Origin: an uncultured Poribacteria bacterium
Lineage (GTDB): Bacteria; Poribacteria; WGA-4E; WGA-3G
Length of the DNA stretch: 64,000 nt
Reading direction: 5' to 3'
Assembly: GCA_951813545.1 (NCBI GenBank)
Contig: OX638352.1
Coordinates: 4,542,835 to 4,606,834 of the forward strand
The notes beneath the pieces were generated by a model. It ran no database searches, was not told the origin of the DNA, and worked only from the letters and a program-made list of their open reading frames with translations. Below, piece after piece: positions 17,500 to 25,019 of this stretch. Each line of letters starts with the position of its first letter. The first letter of the stretch is position 1. Both the position numbers and the translations under genes were made by a program.

Positions 17500-18060
17500 C
17501 AATTTCACACCCCCAGGTCCGGTAGGGTTTTTGCTGGGGTGTTTCTTCACGGTTTGCAACCGCACTCTCCCAGGTCCGGTAGGTGCGGTTTGATGAAGAT
17601 TAATTTTTTAATTCGGTAATACCGGAACGTGCGATGAATCGCCCGACTACGAACCTGCCCGTTTGTAGTAGGGCAATTTATTGCCTGTCAATTACCGAAC
17701 TATTTTATTATAGTAAAGTTTAGAATTAATTAGACACTCCAAAGAGGCGAGGATACAATCCTCGCCAGCGGTGGTGAGGTGTTTTGTGTTTTCCAAAGTG
17801 CTCTCTTATTTTCGGGTTTTACTATAATCTTCATTAACCGCACCATAGGTGTCAATTTAGCGATTTTTCAAGGTATTTTGTAACAGCCTTTCTACAAATG
17901 CCGCCCCTACGGGGCTTGGTTTTTTTGGTCACACGCTGCTATAAACATGCCATCCCTACGGGATTCAAGAGGTTTCTGTGTAAAAATCGGTGCGGTTTGC
18001 AACCGCATCGGGACTGAAAAGGAAAAATCAAACATCTATGAAATCCAATAATTTATCTAA
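17500..18060. repeat. Intergenic cluster of palindromic and direct repeats
   Basis: No gene seen. Two copies of CCCAGGTCCGGTAGG (about 17512 and 17569), several stretches built from GTGCGGTTTGCAACCGCA-like inverted repeats, and CCCCTACGGGG-type palindromes (about 17909-17919, and CCCTACGGG at about 17954). Similar elements occur at 49,790-50,540, including a shared TTTTTGCTGGGGTGTTTCTT stretch. The MITE copy 17708-17827 is inserted here. These look like dispersed RNA-hairpin repeats rather than regulators of one gene. Confidence 0.65.
17708..17827. repeat. MITE-like palindromic element, copy 3
   Basis: 120 bp, inverse orientation relative to the copy at 9617-9736 and differing from it at a single base (T for C near 17804). 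Ends TTATAGTAAA and TTTACTATAA with TA flanks; internal hairpin GGCGAGGATACAATCCTCGCC. Confidence 0.88.
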
Positions 18061-18093
18061 AACTAAATGCCCCTGGGTTCCGGTGGTTTGTCC

Positions 18094-18121
18094 TTGAAAT
18101 TTTATCAAAGATGGATATAAT
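18094..18121 (+). promoter_or_regulatory. Promoter for ubiX
   Basis: TTGAAA at 18094-18099 and TATAAT at 18116-18121 with a 16-bp spacer, about 65 bases before the ubiX start. Confidence 0.7.
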
Positions 18122-18187
18122 AGGTACACTTTGCAAGGCACACCGTTTGAAGTTTGAGCATGATTTTCTCAAGGAGAATTTAATACA

Positions 18188-18778
18188 TTGAAACGATTAA
18201 TTGTAGGAATAACCGGCGCGAGCGCAGGCGTATATGGCATTCGATTGCTTGAGGTTCTCACAAAGCAAGAGGATATAGAGATACATCTAACGATTTCTTC
18301 ATCCGGGGGGCGTGCCTTGTCGGAAGAACTTCAGATTAAGGTTGACCTTGACGATTTCAAATTGGAATCGCTCATCGGTATTTCTTCACCACGAGTTATT
18401 TACCACCATGAATCAGACATTGCTGCACCGATTGCCAGTGGTTCTTTCCGGACTGAGGGGATGATTGTCGTGCCTTGTAGTATGGGTAGCGTTGCCTCTA
18501 TCGCTGGGGGCATGTCGCGCAATCTTATCCAGCGAGCGGCGGATGTGTGTATCAAGGAGAACCGCAAACTTGTGCTTGTCCCGCGCGAAACGCCTCTCAG
18601 TTCGATTCATTTGGAGAATATGCTCAAATTGTCACGCATGGGTGTTTGTGTCTTGCCAGCGATGCCGGGGTTCTATCACTTTCCAAAAAACGTGGACGAT
18701 CTACTCAACTTCATTGTCACAAAAATCTTGGATCAGTTTGGGATAGATACGGAGTTGATCCAACGATGGAAAGAGTAG
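18188..18778 (+). CDS. ubiX: Flavin prenyltransferase UbiX
   Basis: Makes prenylated FMN, the cofactor of UbiD-type decarboxylases. 196 residues, normal length. Starts at TTG 18188 with AAGGAG at 18171-18176. Motifs: IVGITGASAGVYGIRLLE at the flavin-binding N-terminus, then IASGSFRTEGMIVVPCSMGS, and LVLVPRETPLSSIHLENM in the second half. No ubiD gene is visible in the window, so the client decarboxylase is encoded elsewhere. Confidence 0.96.
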   Translation: MKRLIVGITGASAGVYGIRLLEVLTKQEDIEIHLTISSSGGRALSEELQIKVDLDDFKLESLIGISSPRVIYHHESDIAAPIASGSFRTEGMIVVPCSMGSVASIAGGMSRNLIQRAADVCIKENRKLVLVPRETPLSSIHLENMLKLSRMGVCVLPAMPGFYHFPKNVDDLLNFIVTKILDQFGIDTELIQRWKE

Positions 18779-18827
18779 ACGTTCCTTCGCTAAAATTTAA
18801 CGCGATGTCCTTTTCAGTTGCAGACAT

Positions 18828-20114
18828 CTATTTTTGGTCTACCCGACTGTGATGTCTCTGCCACAACCACCACAGCAGCGCTGGAATAATGTTTAGAGCT
18901 GCCATTCCCCATAAAATCATCTGTATTTGAAACCGATCTAACAGTGCACCAATGATCAGTGAACTGGCACCGCCCATGAGTGTAAACAGGGCAAATTCGG
19001 TGCCGAAGATACGTCCTCGAATCTCGTTCGGGGCGCGTTGCAGCAGCAATTGCGTTGAAAACACCCATGCGATTCCGCCCCCAACGCTTCGGACAAGTCC
19101 ACCGAAAAGCACAGTTCCGAAATTAGAAACAGGAGCCATGATGGCTATTCCGATTGCTGCAATTACGTAGCCGATGCTAATGCTTGTCCGAAGGGGTTTG
19201 TCTCGGTCGCCTGTCCAACGCCGCGCGAAAATCGGTCCAACACCACTGCCAACGCCGTTCATACAGTACATCATCCCTAAACTGAACGCGCCACCGACCC
19301 CAATAACGAAATAATTTTTGGCGATTTCAACCAATATGACCTGAACACCGGTAGACATTAGAAGGGATATCGCTGCCTTATGCATCGCTATGAAGAGAAT
19401 ATCGGGATGCTGAAGCATATAGCGCAACACCGTTAACTTCGCACGTCCAGGGGTTTCTGACGTTCCAGATGATGGACCCGGCAGTCTAATCTTAAGCAGG
19501 AGTCCTGCTGAAATAGCAAAGGTGAATCCGTCAATAACGAAGGCTGTCTGACTGCCAAAGAGTCCTGTTGTTAAGCCGCCGATGGCAGCACCGACGGCAA
19601 GCATAACAGACCAGGTTGCAGCACCGAGCGTATTGGCAGTGCTGAGTTCTTGTGCGGAGGTGATGTCTGGTAGGATTGCGCTCCGTGCGGGACTGAAGAA
19701 ACCGCTTACGCCGAACAGAATGACCGTGAGGGTGTAAAGCAACCAGATATCGTTTGCGTCTTGGACAAAGAGAAACCCAAGAACAACGACGGCACGCACG
19801 AGATCGGTGATGATTAACAGATGCTTCCGGTTGTAGCGGTCAGCACATATCCCTGCGAGTGGAGCGATGACAAACGGTGCCAACATCCGGATTGTAAACA
19901 GAACGCCTACCGCGAGACCAGACCCGGTTAACTCAGCAATCAATATTGCCGAAGCGATGAGATTAAACCAATCCCCAAGCAGGCTGACAACTTGTCCACC
20001 CCAGAGCCAACGGAAGTTAGGGTTCTGTCGCATGAGTTGAAGATAGCCGACTGATTTTCCGATTTCCCGTTTTTCTTCCGTTGGCTTTATTGAGGGGCGT
20101 TCCTGTTTAGACAA
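18828..20114 (-). CDS. Major facilitator superfamily transporter
   Basis: 428 residues with about twelve membrane segments and the MFS A-type loop GICADRYNRKHLL between helices 2 and 3. It resembles the MFS_3/enterobactin-exporter-like branch (NFRWLWGGQVVSLLGDWF near the start), which often exports drugs or metabolites; the substrate cannot be predicted. Start is TTG at 20114, immediately after the stop of the Gfo/Idh/MocA gene, so the two are translationally coupled. Confidence 0.88.
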   Translation of the reverse strand: MSKQERPSIKPTEEKREIGKSVGYLQLMRQNPNFRWLWGGQVVSLLGDWFNLIASAILIAELTGSGLAVGVLFTIRMLAPFVIAPLAGICADRYNRKHLLIITDLVRAVVVLGFLFVQDANDIWLLYTLTVILFGVSGFFSPARSAILPDITSAQELSTANTLGAATWSVMLAVGAAIGGLTTGLFGSQTAFVIDGFTFAISAGLLLKIRLPGPSSGTSETPGRAKLTVLRYMLQHPDILFIAMHKAAISLLMSTGVQVILVEIAKNYFVIGVGGAFSLGMMYCMNGVGSGVGPIFARRWTGDRDKPLRTSISIGYVIAAIGIAIMAPVSNFGTVLFGGLVRSVGGGIAWVFSTQLLLQRAPNEIRGRIFGTEFALFTLMGGASSLIIGALLDRFQIQMILWGMAALNIIPALLWWLWQRHHSRVDQK

Positions 20115-21302
20115 TTAGAGGTTCCACCGTTCGTTAATCGGTTTCTGGTAAACTTCGATATTGCCTGCTACGATCTCCTCATAGTCAACTGCTTGACCAC
20201 AGGCATTGGACTCGTAAATCGCTTCGCAGATCGATTTCGCACGTAATCCAACCTCTGCATCGAGTTCAGGTGGACGGTTGTTCTCTATTGCATCCGCGAA
20301 ATCGTAGCATTCAAGGACTACGCCATCGGTGAAATTATGTGGGAAGAGCCGTGCTGCCTCTTCGTCTGAGAGACTTGCCATATATTCACGGATGAGGCTT
20401 TCCATACTATGGCGAGTGCCATCTTTGAGGATGACTTCCGCGCCATCGAAGGGACCGTGGAAGATGTCACCATCATCAAGCAGACAGCCCTCGCTGCCGT
20501 GGTAGACAACATGATGGTAGCCGTGTCCAACTGCCGCCCATGTGCAGGTCCAGAGTCCGATGACTCCATTTTTGAAGTTGATGGTTGCCACCCAGGTATC
20601 CTCTTGCTCGTTCTTGACAAGTTCTCCTGCCTTGGTAACTTGCAAATCCTCAAATTGACAGACGCGTCCGTACACGGTGCTCGGATCACCAAAGAGGTAG
20701 CGGATGGTATCACAATAGTGAGCGCCGGAATCCATCACCATCCCGCCGCCACCGAGCGTTAGATCGAGTCGCCAATGCCAATCGCTTTGCGGATTTGGTG
20801 CCCGATAGCTAGCGTGTTGTGCGGAAAACATCCGTAAATCTCCGAGCATCTGCTTTTCGTTCATTAACCACTCTGCTGTACGGCGACTCGGCATCCGACG
20901 GATATTCTCAGCGGTTGCCGCGATTTTATTATTGGCTTTCGCTGCTGCGATAATCGCGTGACTCGCTTTGACGGTAACGCCCATCGGTTTCTCTACCATG
21001 ACATTGACACCGTTGTTGAGGCATTTTATCGCGTTGATATGATGGTGCGCGTGCGACGTGCAGATGTCTGCCCCGTCTAAATCCGCTGTTGTGAGCATTA
21101 CATCGGTGTCATCGAACACCGCGGGCTTTTTACCTGTCACATCTTTGACTCGGTTCGCGAAGTCATCTGCGCGTTCTTTAACTTCATCGCACATCGCGAC
21201 GAGTTCCACTTTTCCGGGTTCTGTTTGATGTATTGTAAGATAAGCGTTGAGATGTCCATTTGCCATTCCGCCGCATCCGATAATTGCAATTTGAGTCGCC
21301 AT
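20115..21302 (-). CDS. Gfo/Idh/MocA family oxidoreductase
   Basis: 395 residues. N-terminal Rossmann fold IAIIGCGGMANGHLNAY binds NAD(P); the EKP motif in VMVEKPMGVT holds the catalytic Lys; GGGGMVMDSGAHYCDTIRYL is the usual substrate-side segment. Members oxidise or rearrange sugars, inositols and related polyols. The coupled MFS gene downstream suggests uptake or export of the same compound. Confidence 0.92.
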   Translation of the reverse strand: MATQIAIIGCGGMANGHLNAYLTIHQTEPGKVELVAMCDEVKERADDFANRVKDVTGKKPAVFDDTDVMLTTADLDGADICTSHAHHHINAIKCLNNGVNVMVEKPMGVTVKASHAIIAAAKANNKIAATAENIRRMPSRRTAEWLMNEKQMLGDLRMFSAQHASYRAPNPQSDWHWRLDLTLGGGGMVMDSGAHYCDTIRYLFGDPSTVYGRVCQFEDLQVTKAGELVKNEQEDTWVATINFKNGVIGLWTCTWAAVGHGYHHVVYHGSEGCLLDDGDIFHGPFDGAEVILKDGTRHSMESLIREYMASLSDEEAARLFPHNFTDGVVLECYDFADAIENNRPPELDAEVGLRAKSICEAIYESNACGQAVDYEEIVAGNIEVYQKPINERWNL

Positions 21303-21481
21303 AATTTGCCCCTTTTTGGTAAAAGTATCTGATGTATTACAATAGCATGGATGTTTTTTTTTAGCAAATTAGGGTGATTTTTTAAAAGTTCAGGTGTGGG
21401 TTAATAGAAGCGATTTCTGAATGCTGATTTCTATGCCCCGCTAATGTCTGGAAAGCGTATCGCAGCATCTCTGCTTTAAGT

Positions 21482-21511
21482 TTGACAAAATGGTTCCTGC
21501 TGTATAATATA
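21482..21511 (+). promoter_or_regulatory. Probable promoter for corA
   Basis: TTGACA at 21482-21487 is followed by TATAATATA. Taking TATAAT (21503-21508) gives a short 15-bp spacer; taking AATATA (21506-21511) gives 18 bp. Either would start transcription about 70-75 bases upstream of the gene. No magnesium riboswitch-like structure was recognised in the leader. Confidence 0.6.
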
Positions 21512-21587
21512 TACTCATTGCTTACTTGGATTATTTTATCTTTTGCTTGGATCACGATGTCAACATAACTTATTCGGCGGTGCTGAG

Positions 21588-22664
21588 TTGGGAATTCCAT
21601 TATTAAACCTATTTAAAAGATACTCTCAAAAGGTAGGTCAGCCTCCGGGTACCCTGGCTTACCTTGGTGAAGAGCCAACGGAGCCTGTTCGGATTACTAT
21701 CATTGATTACGATGAAACGCGCCTTCAGGAAGAGGAAGTTCAAACAGTTGCGGCGTGCGTGCCTTTCATAGATACTGAAACTGTAACATGGATTCAGATT
21801 GAAGGGATTCATGAGACAAACATCATTGAAGAGATCGGAACGCACTTCGGAGTTAATTCCCTTATTCTTGAGGACTTGATGCGTCCAACCCACCTCCCGA
21901 AAATAGAGATTTATGAGGACCATGTCTTTATTCTCCTCAAGAGCCTTGACTATGACCCCACATCTCTGAGTGTCTCCAGAGAGCAAATTAGTCTTATTAT
22001 TGGTGAGAATTTTGTCATTTCTCTCCAAGAAAACCGTGGGGAACTCTTCGCCTCTATTCAAAACAGGCTCCGAAATACTCAGGGCAGAATCCGGAATATG
22101 CGATCTGGCTACCTCGCGTATGCGTTGATAGATGTCATTGTTGACCACTATTTCATAGTATTGGAAAAACTCAGTGAACGCATTGAATCAGTGGAAGAAG
22201 AAGCCATCACGAATCCCACATCAGAGGTTCTTGGAAAAATTAATGCTTTAAGAAGGGAAATTCTCATTCTACGTAGACCGATCCTCCCGTTACGCGACGT
22301 TATTAATGAAGTGTTAGATGATGAAATTCCGCTACTTGTACAAGACACACACCTATATTTTCGAGATGTTTATGATCATTTGCTTGAGGTGATCCACACA
22401 TTAGAGGTGCTTCGGAGTGTGGTTTTAGGGTTGTTTCATACCTATACCTCTGCCGTGAGTCATAGAATGAATGAAGTCATGAAGGTGCTAACCATTGTTG
22501 CGACATTCTTTATCCCTCTGACTTTTATCGTCGGTATTTACGGCATGAATTTCAAATTCATGCCCGAACTTGAAACTCGATGGGGTTACCCTGTTGTTTT
22601 GTTAGTTATGGTGGGCATTGGAATTGGCATGCTTATCTATTTCAAGTTCAAAAAATGGATCTGA
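21588..22664 (+). CDS. corA: CorA family magnesium/cobalt transporter
   Basis: Pentameric inner-membrane channel for divalent cations. The C-terminal end has two membrane helices with the signature YGMNF between them and a short basic tail (KFKKW). The large acidic, helical cytoplasmic domain precedes it. I chose the TTG at 21588 as start (MGIPLLNLFKRYSQ); an in-frame TTG at 21543 is also possible and would add 15 residues. No ribosome binding site is convincing for either. 358 residues. Confidence 0.93.
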   Translation: MGIPLLNLFKRYSQKVGQPPGTLAYLGEEPTEPVRITIIDYDETRLQEEEVQTVAACVPFIDTETVTWIQIEGIHETNIIEEIGTHFGVNSLILEDLMRPTHLPKIEIYEDHVFILLKSLDYDPTSLSVSREQISLIIGENFVISLQENRGELFASIQNRLRNTQGRIRNMRSGYLAYALIDVIVDHYFIVLEKLSERIESVEEEAITNPTSEVLGKINALRREILILRRPILPLRDVINEVLDDEIPLLVQDTHLYFRDVYDHLLEVIHTLEVLRSVVLGLFHTYTSAVSHRMNEVMKVLTIVATFFIPLTFIVGIYGMNFKFMPELETRWGYPVVLLVMVGIGIGMLIYFKFKKWI

Positions 22665-22764
22665 ATTTTTTGAATGTCCAAGAAAAACGCTTTCGGTACA
22701 ATCCATTATTGTAGTGGTGTGCATAGCATCTTCCGATTGTTAGCCCTTGAAAAGGAGATATATT

Positions 22765-23475
22765 TTGAAGATTTCAACCCGGCGGTTTTACTTTATACAA
22801 CTGGTTATGTTCCTTTTGTTAATCTGTCAGTTGCTTGTATTCAGCGGTTGTGCGGAATATGAGAGATGGCGAAACGGTCCTCCTGAAATCAAGACTTTCA
22901 ATGTACCAAGGGAAGTCCGCTACGGTGAGACCGTTGTGTTCAGAGCTGGAGTTTCTGACCCTGAAGAAGACGATCTAACTTACTTATGGGATGTGTCAGA
23001 TGGTACCTTAAATAGAGAAATGGAACCAGAAGTTGAATGGACAGCACCTGAACTCCGTGACGCGATTGCGCCGGATCAAAGTGTTACGGTTCATCTATCG
23101 GTCAAGGATGGAGGTGAGGAAGATGTCTCCCAATCAACATCGGTTACTGTCTTTTCAAAATCTTATAGAGTCGCCGAATCACTCAGTGGTGTATATGAAC
23201 TCGTCCGCGCCCAAGTTGCTGGCAAGTCTGTTGAAGAACTCGGATCTATGCGACTGACGACGACAACATTTACCAGAGAATTTCAGGGTAGTGATAAATT
23301 TCTATTCGGTTCGTACAAGTTAATTGAGCCATTTGATGAGAAAAAAGGGACTATCTACTGGTTTTCTGATGAGAGTCCTGATCCTATTGTGAGTACTTAT
23401 ACATGGGATGGCGAACTTTTGGTCATTTTTCATGCTGCAACTTCTACGGGACACGTTTATCAGAAACGGAATTAA
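22765..23475 (+). CDS. Lipoprotein with an Ig/PKD-like domain, unknown function
   Basis: 236 residues from TTG 22765, which has AGGAGA at 22753-22758. Signal peptide FIQLVMFLLLICQLLVFSGC is a clear lipobox. Residues ~40-130 (PPEIKTFNVP, VVFRAGVSDPEEDDLTYLWD, VTVHLSVKDGG) read as a PKD/Ig-like beta-sandwich. The C-terminal ~90 residues (LSGVYELVRAQVAGKSVEEL, FLFGSYKLIEP) resemble lipocalin-like domains in which a short beta-barrel is inferred. Surface or periplasmic role unknown. First of three secreted genes between corA and the cotransporter gene. Confidence 0.75.
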   Translation: MKISTRRFYFIQLVMFLLLICQLLVFSGCAEYERWRNGPPEIKTFNVPREVRYGETVVFRAGVSDPEEDDLTYLWDVSDGTLNREMEPEVEWTAPELRDAIAPDQSVTVHLSVKDGGEEDVSQSTSVTVFSKSYRVAESLSGVYELVRAQVAGKSVEELGSMRLTTTTFTREFQGSDKFLFGSYKLIEPFDEKKGTIYWFSDESPDPIVSTYTWDGELLVIFHAATSTGHVYQKRN

Positions 23476-23548
23476 CGCTGGACTGTTCTTCGCGTGTCAC
23501 GGTCAACAAAATCTGTTGCTAATGCATACAGATAAAAAGGGGAGAATA

Positions 23549-24049
23549 GTGAAAACAAATTTCCATCTTAATCTATGGGTACTTGTGACAGTTATCTTCA
23601 TGTTTGGTTCATCTTTTGTGGGTGTCAGCACCGCAGACGAACGAATCTCTGTAAAGGTGGATGGAGTTCCGAAACAGTACGACGTTATTGAGACGAAACG
23701 GTACGAGATTGTTGAGGTCGAGGACTCACCTAATACGCCGGATGCTCTACAATCTGTTGCAGTGCAAGCTATAAGGGATGCTGAACGAGACGCAGCGGCA
23801 CATCTCAACAAAACTTTGTGGTTTAGCACTGGATGTTTTTTGTCTTTCATTGGACCTGTTGTTTCGCAGTGGTATCAACCTTTTATGCCTACTGCAAGAG
23901 TTCTGGGTAAGTCTCCGGAATACGTCGCTTTCTATTATGATGCCTATAAGGTTAAAACAAAAAAAATACAATTTAATTGGGCTTTGGCGGGTTGTCTTGT
24001 CGGCACGCCTATAAGTGCCTATTTACTCACTCTTCTCTTTAGAGACTAA
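23549..24049 (+). CDS. Hypothetical membrane protein with signal peptide
   Basis: 166 residues from GTG 23549, preceded by AAGGGGAG at 23537-23544. N-terminal export signal (WVLVTVIFMFGSSFVGVSTA), a central Ala/Asp/Glu-rich stretch, then two hydrophobic segments (LWFSTGCFLSFIGPVVSQWY and WALAGCLVGTPISAYLLTLL). Between them is GKSPEYVAFYYDAYKVKTKK, a motif I have a sense of from other environmental genomes but cannot name. Function unknown. Confidence 0.7.
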   Translation: MKTNFHLNLWVLVTVIFMFGSSFVGVSTADERISVKVDGVPKQYDVIETKRYEIVEVEDSPNTPDALQSVAVQAIRDAERDAAAHLNKTLWFSTGCFLSFIGPVVSQWYQPFMPTARVLGKSPEYVAFYYDAYKVKTKKIQFNWALAGCLVGTPISAYLLTLLFRD

Positions 24050-24164
24050 CTGAATTTGGAACTCGTATGGTGGGGAGCGTTATATGTTAGTAGGGGCACT
24101 ATAAACATGGTGTTTATAATAACTCTCTTTTCACCATAAACCTTTATACCAAGTTAAGGAGAAA

Positions 24165-24917
24165 ATGGAAAATCTGGCAGAGGTGATAGCACTGCCTACT
24201 GAGTACACGCGAATCAGCAAACCGCGTATGCTCTCACTTGCAGTGCTTTTCTCAATTTGTTATGTGATGCCGGCTTACTGCCAGTTTGCCGATTTGCCGC
24301 AGGATGCAAAAACAGTAGATATCGGTGTGAATGGCGACGGGGCTTCACAGACACTCAGCCTAACTGCTGTCGTGCTGCTTCGTAGCATTAATGGCTGGGC
24401 GGGTGTCTTTGGTTCCCGCGCTTCTGGTGAAGGAGAAGTGCTTTCTGAAATCGCTAAGGCACGCGTACAGGGCGGTTTTCGCATAGGTACATTCGGTATT
24501 GAGGCGTTTACGGATTTAGAACGTAACATTACCAAGGGCAGTGCCCTAACCTCGCAAATTGGCAGTTATATCCGTCCAGCGATTTATGAAAAAGGCACGC
24601 TCCGCGTCTCTGGTGGTGTTGGTGTTTTCCTTGAAAATATCCAACCCCACAAGGATCTTGTATTAACGAAATTCGACCCAACGACGTTTCGGTGGTTAGT
24701 GTTTTCATCTATTGGGTGGCGGCGGCTCAATACAGTGTTAAAGTTTACACCGGAAGTGGGCTTCAAAAACTTCAAATTTTCGGCAGAACCTGCTATCACG
24801 TTTAGCCTGTCTGCCCGATTACGCTTGCGCTTAAGTGGTTCTATGACTTATAATAGTGAGCCATTGACAGAGAAGTGGCATTACAAATATTTATCAATAT
24901 TGCGCGTTACCTTGTAA
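24165..24917 (+). CDS. Hypothetical outer-membrane or periplasmic beta-rich protein
   Basis: 250 residues. A signal peptide LSLAVLFSICYVMPAYCQ begins near residue 22; ATG 24228 could be a later start, while ATG 24165 has AAGGAG only 3 bases away. The mature protein is made of alternating short beta-like segments (VQGGFRIGTFGIEAFTDLER, FKFSAEPAITFSLSARLRLR) and ends with SILRVTL, which fits a small barrel like the DUF481-type protein at 42.2 kb. No catalytic motif. Confidence 0.65.
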   Translation: MENLAEVIALPTEYTRISKPRMLSLAVLFSICYVMPAYCQFADLPQDAKTVDIGVNGDGASQTLSLTAVVLLRSINGWAGVFGSRASGEGEVLSEIAKARVQGGFRIGTFGIEAFTDLERNITKGSALTSQIGSYIRPAIYEKGTLRVSGGVGVFLENIQPHKDLVLTKFDPTTFRWLVFSSIGWRRLNTVLKFTPEVGFKNFKFSAEPAITFSLSARLRLRLSGSMTYNSEPLTEKWHYKYLSILRVTL

Positions 24918-25019
24918 GAACGTAGTGCCTTGTTTGAAATTTCAACACCGTACGGCTACCTGTTTTATGCAAATTTTTTTTTATTTAAACTCTCTTAATA
25001 AACGAAAGGGAAACCGACG

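Noticed and set aside
17437..17619. Small plus-strand frame in the repeat cluster
   Set aside because: Made of repeat sequence; also runs over the promoter of the D-threonine aldolase-like gene.
21303..21587. Magnesium riboswitch upstream of corA
   Set aside because: The leader after the probable promoter is only about 70 bases and shows no M-box-like stems.
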